Below are positions 35,092 to 44,264 of a DNA stretch of 64,000 bases, one piece after another. This DNA comes from Candidatus Gastranaerophilales bacterium. Its GTDB lineage: Bacteria > Cyanobacteriota > Vampirovibrionia > Gastranaerophilales > Gastranaerophilaceae. The DNA lies in contig CALUTD010000008.1 of the NCBI GenBank assembly GCA_944323625.1, positions 1 to 64,000 on the forward strand. The letters are read 5' to 3'. The position numbers and the translations under genes are program-made. Position 1 is the first letter of the stretch. Each line of letters begins with the position of its first letter. The notes below the pieces were generated by a model that ran no database searches, was not told where the DNA came from, and saw only the letters and a program-made list of their open reading frames with translations.

Positions 35092-36507
35092 ATGTCATTA
35101 AAATTACCGGCCGTTTTTATAATATATTTTTTATTTATTTGTTCAGCTCTTGCCGATATCGATGTTGTGTATCCGGCCAAAAGTAATGTTACAATCAATG
35201 CGCCGTCAACTTTTATTTTCGGCAATACTACTGATGAAGGTGCAAAGGTATATATAAACTCGAAACCAGCAAGACTTTGGAATAATAATTTTTTCGTTGA
35301 AGTTATGCCGCTTAAGTACGGAGAAAATAAGTTTGTTATAAAATCAGTTTATAATGATGAATCAGATGAAAAAATATATATAATTAACAGAAAACATCAG
35401 ATTAAAAGACAACCTAAATCTCATTCGTATACCCCAAGAAAATCAAATGAATATCTTTATTCAAGGATTATTACGGATAGTGCCGCAGTCAGGCAAAAAC
35501 CAACAGTACATTCAACACGCATTATGGATTTGCCAAAAGATGTTGTTCTTTATTTATCAGGAAAACAAGGAAGTTATTATAAAATAGAAGAAAAAGGCGA
35601 AACGGAATTTTGGATATATGAATCTAATCTTGAACCTCCGGTTAGTGTTTCTAAAAAAATTGAACTTAAACTTACTAAAATCGAAGAAGATGAAGATAAA
35701 TTGTATACATATAAAAAATTCCATCTTTCATATCCTGTAATGTACAGTCTTAAGCAAGAACATAATAAAATTATTCTTACTTTATACGGAGTGCAAACAA
35801 AGGATTCAGAGGGCAATAAACTGTCTTATTTAAAATATAAATCAGTGTATAATCATCCTATTTTAGGTTATGATTGTTATTATGACGGGAATATACTCGT
35901 ATTAAGAACTGCTAAGATTCCTAAAATAAAAGACAAAGATAAGCCTTTAAAAGGAATAAATATATTTGTTGATGCGGGGCATGGAGGAGATGATTCAGGC
36001 GCAATCGGCCCAACCAGAATAAAGGAAAAAGATATTAATCTCGCAATTGCTAATAATCTTATTAAATTGTTAGAAAATGCAGGAGCAAATGTTTCATTCT
36101 CAAGAAACAAAGATGAAAAAGCGGGATTATACGAACGAGCAAAAATAGCAAAAAAACATAAAGCATTAATATCCGTAAGTATTCACAATAATTCCCTCCC
36201 AAGCGGGAAAGACCCATATTTAAGGCATGGAACAGAGGTTCATTATTATAATAATAATGCAAAAGAACTTGCCAAAATCATTCAAAAAAATATGGTTAAC
36301 GATTTAAATCTTAAAGATAACGGTATCAGAAAATCAAGTTTTGTAATGACTCGTTCAACAAATCCTATATCAGTTCTAATTGAAGCAGCTTATATTATTA
36401 ATCCCAATGAATATATTTTGCTTCAAAATGAAGATTTTCAACTAAATATTGCAAAAACTGTAAAAAAAAGTATTGAAGAATACATTTTGTCCTTGAAAAA
36501 TTACTGA
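35092..36507 (+). CDS. N-acetylmuramoyl-L-alanine amidase (Amidase_3) with SH3-like domain
   Basis: It cleaves peptide stems from peptidoglycan in the periplasm. The 471-aa protein has a signal peptide (LPAVFIIYFLFICSALA), a beta-rich region, an SH3-like segment with VRQKPTVHSTRIMDLP near residue 135, and the zinc amidase domain with VDAGHGGDDSGA (near 290), the glutamate in KEKDINLA, SIHNNSLP and VLIEAAYIINPNE. A TATTAT or TATATT box lies just before ATG 35092 with no Shine-Dalgarno, suggesting a leaderless or very short-leader mRNA. Confidence 0.93.
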   Translation: MSLKLPAVFIIYFLFICSALADIDVVYPAKSNVTINAPSTFIFGNTTDEGAKVYINSKPARLWNNNFFVEVMPLKYGENKFVIKSVYNDESDEKIYIINRKHQIKRQPKSHSYTPRKSNEYLYSRIITDSAAVRQKPTVHSTRIMDLPKDVVLYLSGKQGSYYKIEEKGETEFWIYESNLEPPVSVSKKIELKLTKIEEDEDKLYTYKKFHLSYPVMYSLKQEHNKIILTLYGVQTKDSEGNKLSYLKYKSVYNHPILGYDCYYDGNILVLRTAKIPKIKDKDKPLKGINIFVDAGHGGDDSGAIGPTRIKEKDINLAIANNLIKLLENAGANVSFSRNKDEKAGLYERAKIAKKHKALISVSIHNNSLPSGKDPYLRHGTEVHYYNNNAKELAKIIQKNMVNDLNLKDNGIRKSSFVMTRSTNPISVLIEAAYIINPNEYILLQNEDFQLNIAKTVKKSIEEYILSLKNY

Positions 36508-36523
36508 TTTTGTTATAATTTAA

Positions 36524-37930
<1,407 letters not shown>

Positions 37931-37956
37931 AATAATATAAAATATATAAAAAATCT

Positions 37957-37986
37957 TAAAAGACACTTAATAAAAGTGTCTTTTTT
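37957..37986 (+). terminator. gdhA terminator
   Basis: The stem AAAAGACACTT/AAGTGTCTTTT is followed by a T run. Confidence 0.85.
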
Positions 37987-38053
37987 GTTGTTGTAATTAA
38001 AAGAAAATAAAACATCTGCTAAGTCGGTAGTCATGATTCTACTTGAAAATGTA

Positions 38054-38082
38054 TTGACATAATCAAAAATTTAATTTATATT
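38054..38082 (+). promoter_or_regulatory. Consensus-like promoter with no leader
   Basis: TTGACA (38054-38059) and TATATT (38077-38082) are exactly 17 bp apart. The ATG at 38090 coincides with the predicted transcription start and no ribosome site is present. Confidence 0.6.
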
Positions 38083-38089
38083 GATATAT

Positions 38090-38719
38090 ATGGAAAATAA
38101 ATGTAATAAAATTCTAAATAATTGGGGAGGAAAACGCTGTAATGCAGGTAGAAAAAGAACCTGTACAAGAAAAGTTCCGTTTAACAGAAGAATTAGTGAA
38201 GCAGTTCTTAATATTTTAAAAGAATTTGCCTCCTCTCATAATTTAACAGAAACAGAAGCACTTGAAAGCGCAATTTTACTTCAATCTAATATTGATATAT
38301 TGAAAGGAAATAAAAATATGAAAATTGTAATACCGACAGAAAATGAAAAATTGTGTCCGCATTTTGGACATTGTGAATCTTTTACATTTGTTGATGTAAA
38401 TCCTGAAACGAAAGAAATTTTAAATATTGAAACAAAAATTCCCGATGAGGGCATAAGCTGTCAAAGCGCAAGCTGGATATCACAACAGGGTGCAAATATT
38501 ATTTTAGCGGGAGGAATGGGTGCCCGTCCTATGGATATATTTAATAGCAACGGAGTTAAAGTTATATCAGGCTGTCCTGAACTTCCTATCAAAGAATTGG
38601 TTGTTAAATATTTAGATTCCGACTTAATAACAGGAGAAAACGCCTGTGAAGGAGAACACAGCCACTGCGGAGGCCACCATCATCATGGTCACGGACATTG
38701 TAATCACCATAATGATTAA
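38090..38719 (+). CDS. DNA-binding-like N-terminus fused to NifX/NifB-type cofactor domain
   Basis: 209 aa from ATG 38090. The N-terminal 70 residues are basic, with GGKRCNAGRKRTCTRKVPFN then RRISEAVLNILKEFASSHN, resembling a ribbon-helix-helix regulator. The rest (from about MKIVIPTE) is a dinitrogenase iron-molybdenum-cofactor domain with CPHFGHCESF and GGMGARPMDIF. The tail is histidine-rich (HSHCGGHHHHGHGHCNHHND) and likely binds metal. No nif genes are near, so it may be a metal- or redox-responsive protein. An internal ATG (about 38318) could give the cofactor domain alone. Confidence 0.75.
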   Translation: MENKCNKILNNWGGKRCNAGRKRTCTRKVPFNRRISEAVLNILKEFASSHNLTETEALESAILLQSNIDILKGNKNMKIVIPTENEKLCPHFGHCESFTFVDVNPETKEILNIETKIPDEGISCQSASWISQQGANIILAGGMGARPMDIFNSNGVKVISGCPELPIKELVVKYLDSDLITGENACEGEHSHCGGHHHHGHGHCNHHND

Positions 38720-38802
38720 TCTATGTAAAATATAATGGCTTATTAAAATATTTTGTTAAAAAATATTGTATAATTATAATATATAGAATATTGAGGAAGT
38801 TT

Positions 38803-39234
38803 ATGAAAAAATATTTTATTTTAGCTTCATTATTTGTTTTTGGCGGATATGCTTTTGCTGCATACTGTCCGGCTGTTGATGAATTTAGTCAGGAAACTAT
38901 AAAAATTCAACAAAAAGGTTTAAATATGTATAAAGAATCACAAAAAGAGGATTCAAAATCAGATGTTGACCCTATGGATTTAATAAAAGAAAGTAATGAT
39001 TATATAAATAATGTTGTCAATGATTGTATTACTTATTTTAAAACAACTCCTGAACCTGATTGCTCTAAATTTCATTCTCTATCGACTGCATATATTATAA
39101 TGGGGCTTACAAATAAAGAGGGTGCTCAAAAAATCCAGTTTAATATGAATGAAATTAGAGAAAAGTGCCCGAGTGAATTTTCAGGTTTAGAACAAGTACA
39201 ACAACAGTTTGATAATAAACAAATTAAATATTAG
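38803..39234 (+). CDS. Small secreted protein of unknown function
   Basis: 143 aa from ATG 38803 (GAGGA 6 nt upstream; the TTG at 38791 precedes the ribosome site). A clear signal peptide, KKYFILASLFVFGGYAFAA, is followed by a helical, lysine-rich mature part with three cysteines (AYCPAV, NDCITYF, PDCSKF) and a fourth in REKCPSE, suggesting periplasmic disulphides. No family was recognised. The stop codon lies in the terminator hairpin shared with the convergent gene. Confidence 0.7.
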   Translation: MKKYFILASLFVFGGYAFAAYCPAVDEFSQETIKIQQKGLNMYKESQKEDSKSDVDPMDLIKESNDYINNVVNDCITYFKTTPEPDCSKFHSLSTAYIIMGLTNKEGAQKIQFNMNEIREKCPSEFSGLEQVQQQFDNKQIKY

Positions 39235-39258
39235 AAAAGAGGAAAACCTCTTTTCTAA
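39231..39258. terminator. Perfect bidirectional terminator
   Basis: TTAGAAAAGAGG-AAAA-CCTCTTTTCTAA is a perfect 12-bp stem. It covers the stop codons of both convergent genes. Confidence 0.85.
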
Positions 39259-40304
39259 TGTTTTACCACTGTATCTGTTAGATTGTATTCCATTATACAA
39301 TCATCTTTTGTTATGTCTGCATTAATGGTTTGTCCATAATAAAAACCATTGCATGCCAGTTGTTCTTTTTGAAGAGGAATTGCAAAATATACATTTTCGG
39401 GAGTGAGTATATCACCTGCTTTTAAGTTCTGTTTTGCATATACTCCTCTTCTCATTGATTTAATATAGTCAGTTTCTTTTAAATCGTAATTTCGAATATT
39501 ACATTGGTCATTTCCGCATATTTCTTTTGCTTTTTTGTAAGCTTTTATCCATCTGTCAATGTCTTGGGGCAAAGAACAATATTCGTATGGGGCTTTAAAA
39601 TTTGGATAAATTAAATCAATATGCCGTTCAAAAGTTCTTGCTCCTTTTGCATAAGCTATATACATTGGGATTTCAATATCATCATTATATTCATGGGTTG
39701 AAAATCCTATAACATGACCCGGATAACGCTTTTTTAAAAAGTCTATACCGTTAAGTTCAAGCTCATTTTTTTCACAAGGATATTTTGAAACACAATGATT
39801 TATTGCAAGGGGTATTTGTTTATTTTCAAAATATTCGACAATTGAATCTATATCTTTTAATGCAGCTGCACCTGTAGAAACTATTACAGGCCTTTTTGTC
39901 TTTGATATTTTTTCAATTAAAATCTTATCATTTATATTAACAGATGCTATTTTAATTATTTGAATATTAAGCATTTGACATATATCAACCGATTTCTCGT
40001 CAAACGGTGTTGACATTGATATTAATCCTGCTTTTTTTATTGAATCTGTTAAAGTTCCATAGTCATCTATGCTCATTTTGGACGACATTACTTTTTTTAT
40101 ATATAAAATATCATTTCTATGTCTAAAATCTTTATGAACAAAGTTTTCACCATCACGAAATTGAAGTTTTATTGCAGCTTTTATATTGTTGCTATGAACT
40201 ACACTTGCAAATTCTGATATAATTTTTTCCCCTTTTTCTATGCTTCCTCTGTGATTGTTTGCTAATTCAAGTACGAACAATTCCTCAAATATGGTGTTGT
40301 CCAT
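39255..40304 (-). CDS. NeuB-family sialic/legionaminic-acid-type synthase
   Basis: A 349-aa enzyme condensing phosphoenolpyruvate with a hexosamine to form a nine-carbon acid sugar. The TIM-barrel features are FVLELANNHRGSIEKGEKII, KLQFRD, STPFDEKSVD, VSTGAA, GFSTHE and FERHIDL. A C-terminal antifreeze-like SAF domain (RRGVYAKQNLKAGDILTPENV) completes the family layout. None of the partner genes (neuA, neuC or a glycosyltransferase) is nearby, so the product and its use on the surface are unknown. GGAATCC precedes the ATG. Confidence 0.88.
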   Translation of the reverse strand: MDNTIFEELFVLELANNHRGSIEKGEKIISEFASVVHSNNIKAAIKLQFRDGENFVHKDFRHRNDILYIKKVMSSKMSIDDYGTLTDSIKKAGLISMSTPFDEKSVDICQMLNIQIIKIASVNINDKILIEKISKTKRPVIVSTGAAALKDIDSIVEYFENKQIPLAINHCVSKYPCEKNELELNGIDFLKKRYPGHVIGFSTHEYNDDIEIPMYIAYAKGARTFERHIDLIYPNFKAPYEYCSLPQDIDRWIKAYKKAKEICGNDQCNIRNYDLKETDYIKSMRRGVYAKQNLKAGDILTPENVYFAIPLQKEQLACNGFYYGQTINADITKDDCIMEYNLTDTVVKH

Positions 40305-40391
40305 AGGATTCCTTTCAATAAATTTATAGATATTATTTATTCTTTTTAAATAATATTATAAATACATTCTAAAATACAATCAAAATCGGCT

Positions 40392-40649
40392 TTATTTATA
40401 TAATTCTTCAATATCAAACTTAAAAATATTTATATCATCAAAGTCAAATATTTCTTTGAAGTTGACATTCAAAGCTCTTGATATTTTAAAAAGTGCGCTT
40501 ACTGTTAAATCCCTCTTTCCGGATTCTATCATTGCTATATGAGAACGTGATATTCCGGATTCCAAATAAAGTTCTTCCTGTGTCATACCCTTTTTATGGC
40601 GTATTTCTCTTATTTTTTTTCCTAATTCTTTTTTAAAACTGTTGCACAT
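40392..40649 (-). CDS. XRE-family transcriptional regulator
   Basis: An 85-aa DNA-binding protein that is almost only a Cro/CI-type helix-turn-helix: IREIRHKKGMTQEELYLESG then ISRSHIAMIESGKRDLTVSALFKISRAL. It is divergent from, and 16 bp away from, a prepilin C-terminal fragment. A second XRE gene lies 440 bp further on beside another prepilin. No ligand-binding domain is visible. Confidence 0.9.
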   Translation of the reverse strand: MCNSFKKELGKKIREIRHKKGMTQEELYLESGISRSHIAMIESGKRDLTVSALFKISRALNVNFKEIFDFDDINIFKFDIEELYK

Positions 40650-40665
40650 ATTTATATCTTATTAT

Positions 40666-40899
40666 ATGTTAACTCCTTCTGAAACTATTTATGTTGATAT
40701 TAATAATTCAAATAAACCTAATAAATTCGGCAGAGATGTTTTTCAATTTAAAAGAACAAATGAGGGGATAAAACCATACGGCTATAACTATACAGACTCA
40801 GAAATTAAAAATGGTTGTTCAAAAACCGAAACAGGCATAACTTGTTCAGCAAAAATTATTAAAGACGGCTGGAAAATAAAAGAGGATTATCCCTGGTAA
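40666..40899 (+). pseudogene. Prepilin C-terminal fragment
   Basis: 77 codons beginning MLTPSETIYVDINNSNKPNKFGRDVFQF and ending CSAKIIKDGWKIKEDYPW. This corresponds only to the last third of the neighbouring prepilins; the signal and helix part is missing and the DNA upstream is the XRE regulator's start. It is probably a truncated gene or a silent donor cassette. It has its own terminator but no convincing ribosome site. Confidence 0.75.
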
Positions 40900-40944
40900 T
40901 TTTGCTTCGTTTTATAACTTTGTAAAACAGTATAAGGTACTATA

Positions 40945-40969
40945 AAAGAGAGCCATAAGGCTCTTTTTA
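40945..40969 (+). terminator. Terminator after the prepilin fragment
   Basis: The stem AAGAGAGCC/AGGCTCTTT is followed by TTTAT, between the fragment and tRNA-Val. Confidence 0.75.
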
Positions 40970-40973
40970 TAAA

Positions 40974-41049
40974 TGGTGGGCAGTACTGGACTCGAACCAG
41001 CGACCCCCACAATGTCAATGTGATGCGCTACCAACTGCGCTAACCGCCC
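40974..41049 (-). tRNA. tRNA-Val (GAC)
   Basis: The minus strand folds as a standard cloverleaf: acceptor GGGCGGT, D arm GCGCAGTTGGTAGCGC, anticodon stem TCACA/TGTGG with loop TTGACAT (anticodon GAC), T arm with GGTTCGAGTCC, and an encoded CCA end at 40974-40976. It lies between prepilin loci, a common position for insertions. Confidence 0.95.
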
Positions 41050-41091
41050 AACTCTATATTCATCAAACATATACTAACATAAAAAACAATT

Positions 41092-41409
41092 TTAGAAAAC
41101 ATGTTTTATTACACTATAAATAATCTGCTTCTTTTCGTAAGATAACTTTTTTATCCTTTGTATAATATCACTCTCTAACTCTTTTTCATTCTTTAAATAG
41201 TCAAAATCAAAAAAATCTTGCGGTTCTATTTTAAATTTTTCTATTATTCTTAATACTGTTTGTATAGACGGAAAACTTTTCCCTGTTTCTATATTACTTA
41301 ATGATGACGGTTCTATTGATATTATTTCACTAAAATCAGCTTGGGTTAAATTAGACTTCTTTCTGATTTCTTTTATTTTTTTGCCTATTAGCTCTTTATA
41401 ATCATTCAT
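41092..41409 (-). CDS. XRE-family transcriptional regulator
   Basis: A 105-aa protein with an N-terminal helix-turn-helix (IKEIRKKSNLTQADFSEIIS, then IEPSSLSNIETGKSFPS) and a helical C-terminal part with DFFDFDYLKNEKELESDI. AGAGGTAAG precedes ATG 41409. It is divergent from the prepilin pseudogene at 41583; the 173 bp between them hold three GTATAC motifs that may be its operators. Confidence 0.9.
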   Translation of the reverse strand: MNDYKELIGKKIKEIRKKSNLTQADFSEIISIEPSSLSNIETGKSFPSIQTVLRIIEKFKIEPQDFFDFDYLKNEKELESDIIQRIKKLSYEKKQIIYSVIKHVF

Positions 41410-41458
41410 AATCTTACCTCTTTTTTAGAATATTATTTTATGAATGTTTTATAAATAA

Positions 41459-41550
41459 TGTATACACGAAATTTTAACTTGTCTTTTGTTGTATACACAA
41501 TATAATATTAATTTAAACACTAAAAGATTGTAAATTTTATTTTGTATACA
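41459..41550. promoter_or_regulatory. Three TGTATACA-type motifs between XRE gene and prepilin
   Basis: TGTATACAC at 41459-41467 and 41490-41498, exactly 31 bp (three helical turns) apart, and TGTATACA at 41543-41550. The core GTATAC is palindromic. They are candidate operators for the divergent XRE regulator. Confidence 0.5.
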
Positions 41551-41582
41551 TTAAATATTAAGCACGGAGTGAGAAAAAATTT

Positions 41583-42329
41583 ATGATTAAAAAATCTTTT
41601 ACTATATCTGAAGTTTTAATAACATTGGTTATAATAGGAATAATTGCAGCATTTACTATTCCCGTAATACTACAAAATCACAAGGAAACAGAAACAAGTG
41701 CAAAATAAAAAAAATTCTACGCTACATTATCTAATGCCGTTAAATTAGCAGAATTAGAATGGGGTACTTCATGCTACGAATGGGAAGATCCCGATGATAG
41801 CACCGGAAGTAGTATTTATAGCTCTAATTATTTTGGTTGGGCAGCATATTTTAATGATTATTACGGAAAACATTTAAACTATATAAAAATAGAAAAAATT
41901 ACAGATAATCAATCTTATTATAATTCCACAAAAAATTATGGTAATTGGGATCAACAAACTCCTATCGTATACTTTTCTGATGGAACTATTATGATATTAT
42001 CCGGAAGTAGTGATATATTTTTTGATACTAATGGAGAAAAAGGTCCAAATAAATTTGGCAGAGATATATTTTCATTTTATATTCTTGATTCCGCTCCTTA
42101 TGATTCAAAAAAAAGTTTTCCTAATCCTAATTTACCTCACGTTAATACTTTTTCACCCGGCTTTAACGGATTTTGCAGCAACGGTAAAGTTAATAGAAAT
42201 ACCCTAATAGAAAATTGTAAAAGATTTGGAACAGAGCCCATTAACAGCGAGACAGCATATTGTCAATGTAGTATTCTTTTAGAAATTGATGGTTGGGAAT
42301 TTAAAAATGATTATCCATTTAAACTATAA
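41583..42329 (+). pseudogene. Prepilin-like gene with a single in-frame stop
   Basis: The start ATG 41583 gives MIKKSFTISEVLITLVIIGIIAAFTIPVILQNHKETETSAK, a short leader and the (pseudo)pilin helix. TAA then stands where the paralogues have leucine (SAK-stop-KKFYATLSNAVKLAE versus AAKLKKFYSTMSNAVKLAE). The frame is otherwise open to 42329 and includes DTNGEKGPNKFGRDIFSF and EIDGWEFKNDYPFKL. TTA to TAA is the simplest explanation. There is no G tract here. The XRE gene is divergent. Confidence 0.85.
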
Positions 42330-42464
42330 TTAAATTGTACCAATAATATCTGTTGACTATCTATTTTTTATATTAACTTTCTAGATAAAAAATTATTTAT
42401 TTATCTTGTAATTAATAGCGAAAAATTTTATAATTAATTTATATGGAGTAAGGAGTAGGTTTTA

Positions 42465-43181
42465 ATGCTTTTAGGTGTAAATATAGATCATGTTGCAACA
42501 TTAAGGAATGCAAGAGGAGAGTCTGACCCTGATGTGTTTGAAGCTGCTAAAGTTTGTTTGGCGGCCGGAGCTGACAGTATTACTACCCATTTGCGTGAAG
42601 ACAGAAGACATATAAAAGATAATGATGTTGCTTTGATTAAAAATAATCTAAATTGTAAGTTAAATCTTGAAATGGCCGTAACTGACGAAATGCAAAATAT
42701 TGCTCTTAATCTGCTCCCTGATGCATGCTGTATAGTACCCGAAAAACGTCAGGAAGTTACAACAGAAGGCGGTTTGGATGTGTTTTCTCAAAAAGATAAG
42801 GTTAAACATTTTATCAAACCTTTACTTGATAAAAATATTAAAGTAAGTCTTTTTATTGACCCCGATATTAATCAAGTCGAAGCAGCTTTTTACACCGGTG
42901 CAAAATTTATTGAACTTCATACCGGCGCTTATTCACTTGCTTTTGGAAAAAATAATGAAGAACAAGAATTTCAAAAACTTAAAACTTCGGCAATATACGC
43001 TCAAAATTTGGGATTAACTGTTAATGCAGGTCACGGGTTAAATTACATTAATGTTTACAGAATGCATGAAATTCCTAACCTGAATGAACTTAATATCGGT
43101 CATAGTATTATATCAAAATCTATCTTTACAGGTCTTGATTCTGCCGTAAAAGATATGTTAAAATTGATTAACAAAAATTAA
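42465..43181 (+). CDS. pdxJ: Pyridoxine 5'-phosphate synthase
   Basis: It condenses 1-deoxyxylulose-5-phosphate with aminoacetone phosphate to make vitamin B6. The 238-aa TIM barrel starts LLGVNIDHVATLRNARGESDPDV, the family signature, and has TTHLREDRRHI, NLEMAVTDEM, CIVPEKRQEVTTEGGLD, ELHTGAY and NAGHGLNY. Dependence on deoxyxylulose phosphate fits the MEP-pathway gene ispD in this window. GGAGTAAGGAG precedes the ATG. Confidence 0.97.
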   Translation: MLLGVNIDHVATLRNARGESDPDVFEAAKVCLAAGADSITTHLREDRRHIKDNDVALIKNNLNCKLNLEMAVTDEMQNIALNLLPDACCIVPEKRQEVTTEGGLDVFSQKDKVKHFIKPLLDKNIKVSLFIDPDINQVEAAFYTGAKFIELHTGAYSLAFGKNNEEQEFQKLKTSAIYAQNLGLTVNAGHGLNYINVYRMHEIPNLNELNIGHSIISKSIFTGLDSAVKDMLKLINKN

Positions 43182-43254
43182 TATTTCTTGTTAAACAGTC
43201 AAAAAAAAATATTTATGTGTTTTGTATAAGTAAAATTAAATAAAAGGGGTAAGT

Positions 43255-43827
43255 ATGTCAGAAATATTTTCAACAATGCCCGGAGTAAAATATCCGCAAA
43301 CTCAATCTGCACAAGCACAAGAAGCTAAAAATACACAAAAAACATCAGAATTAACAGCTGCAAAGTCCCAAATTACAGTCAAAGATGCACTTCCTGCATC
43401 TAAAGTAAATAACGGCCCCGAAACAGATGTTCTTCAATCTTCTTCAGAAAATGGTTCTGATAAAAAAGGCGGACCGGTAAAGTCAGTTAAAGGTTTTATT
43501 GCTAATGTTAAAAAATTCTTTATATCAACCGGTGAATATACTAAAGGAGCTTTTAAAGGTATTGGGGCCGGTGCTGTTGCTGGTTCTATAGTTTATACAG
43601 GCGGTAGCATCTTAAATCATTTCAAATCTAAAGGCTATCAAAAAGCAGCAAAAGCAGCAGAAGAAGCCGGAACTGAATTTACCAAAAAATTCAGAAAATT
43701 CCCAAATAAAGCTTTGGCCGTTGTTGCCGCAGGCGCAGCCGTTGCTATAAATATTTGGAATGCTTCTTTGAATGCAACTGAAAAACAATCAGGTGTAGAC
43801 CACAGATATATCGGACATAATAAGTAA
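43255..43827 (+). CDS. Hypothetical protein with hydrophobic alanine/glycine-rich segments
   Basis: 190 aa. The first 75 residues are disordered, rich in Gln, Ser, Ala and Lys. The rest has a glycine-rich hydrophobic stretch AFKGIGAGAVAGSIVYTGGSI (residues about 101-121) and a second hydrophobic helix ALAVVAAGAAVAINIWNASL (about 154-173), separated by a lysine-rich region. No signal peptide is visible. It has an AAAGGGG site before ATG and its own terminator. Family not recognised; membrane association is inferred. Confidence 0.65.
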   Translation: MSEIFSTMPGVKYPQTQSAQAQEAKNTQKTSELTAAKSQITVKDALPASKVNNGPETDVLQSSSENGSDKKGGPVKSVKGFIANVKKFFISTGEYTKGAFKGIGAGAVAGSIVYTGGSILNHFKSKGYQKAAKAAEEAGTEFTKKFRKFPNKALAVVAAGAAVAINIWNASLNATEKQSGVDHRYIGHNK

Positions 43828-43856
43828 GGTTAAAAATATAAATTAAATTTATTCCA

Positions 43857-43891
43857 AAAGGCGCTTACATTATTAAATGTGGGCGTCTTTT
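43857..43891 (+). terminator. Terminator after the 43.3-kb hypothetical gene
   Basis: The imperfect stem AAAAGGCGC..ACATT/AATGT..GCGTCTTTT ends in T4. Confidence 0.7.
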
Positions 43892-44020
43892 ATTGTATTT
43901 TTTATTCACATTTTTATCCTGATTTATTATTTTACAATATTTTTTAGTGTGAAATATAAAAATTAATATTTGCTAATTTTTTAAAATATATGATAATGTA
44001 AAAAACAGAAAGAGAAAAAT

Positions 44021-44218
44021 ATGATTAAAAGTCCTAAAGGGATTATTGGTAAAAATACTGATGATGGTGAATCATATACCGTTTCTAAGACCAGGAATGT
44101 TTTATTAAATGGTCCGAGCAAAAATAGTTATAATTGCAGCAAGTCGGCAAGAGGAGAGTGGTGCGCAGCAGTTATTATGTTAGATAATTGGGAAATAAAA
44201 GATGATTATCCATGGTAA
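44021..44218 (+). pseudogene. Prepilin C-terminal fragment
   Basis: 65 codons, MIKSPKGIIGKNTDDGESY at the start and WCAAVIMLDNWEIKDDYPW at the end. The closing segment matches the family signature, with N in place of G in DGW. The prepilin signal, helix and middle part are absent. An AGAAAGAGA stretch could serve as a weak ribosome site. Upstream sequence (43892-44020) is AT-rich and shows no coding remnant. It may be a relic or donor cassette. Confidence 0.7.
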
Positions 44219-44264
44219 ATATTAATAAATCTTTTTAACAGTTTTACAAAACATAATATATTTA

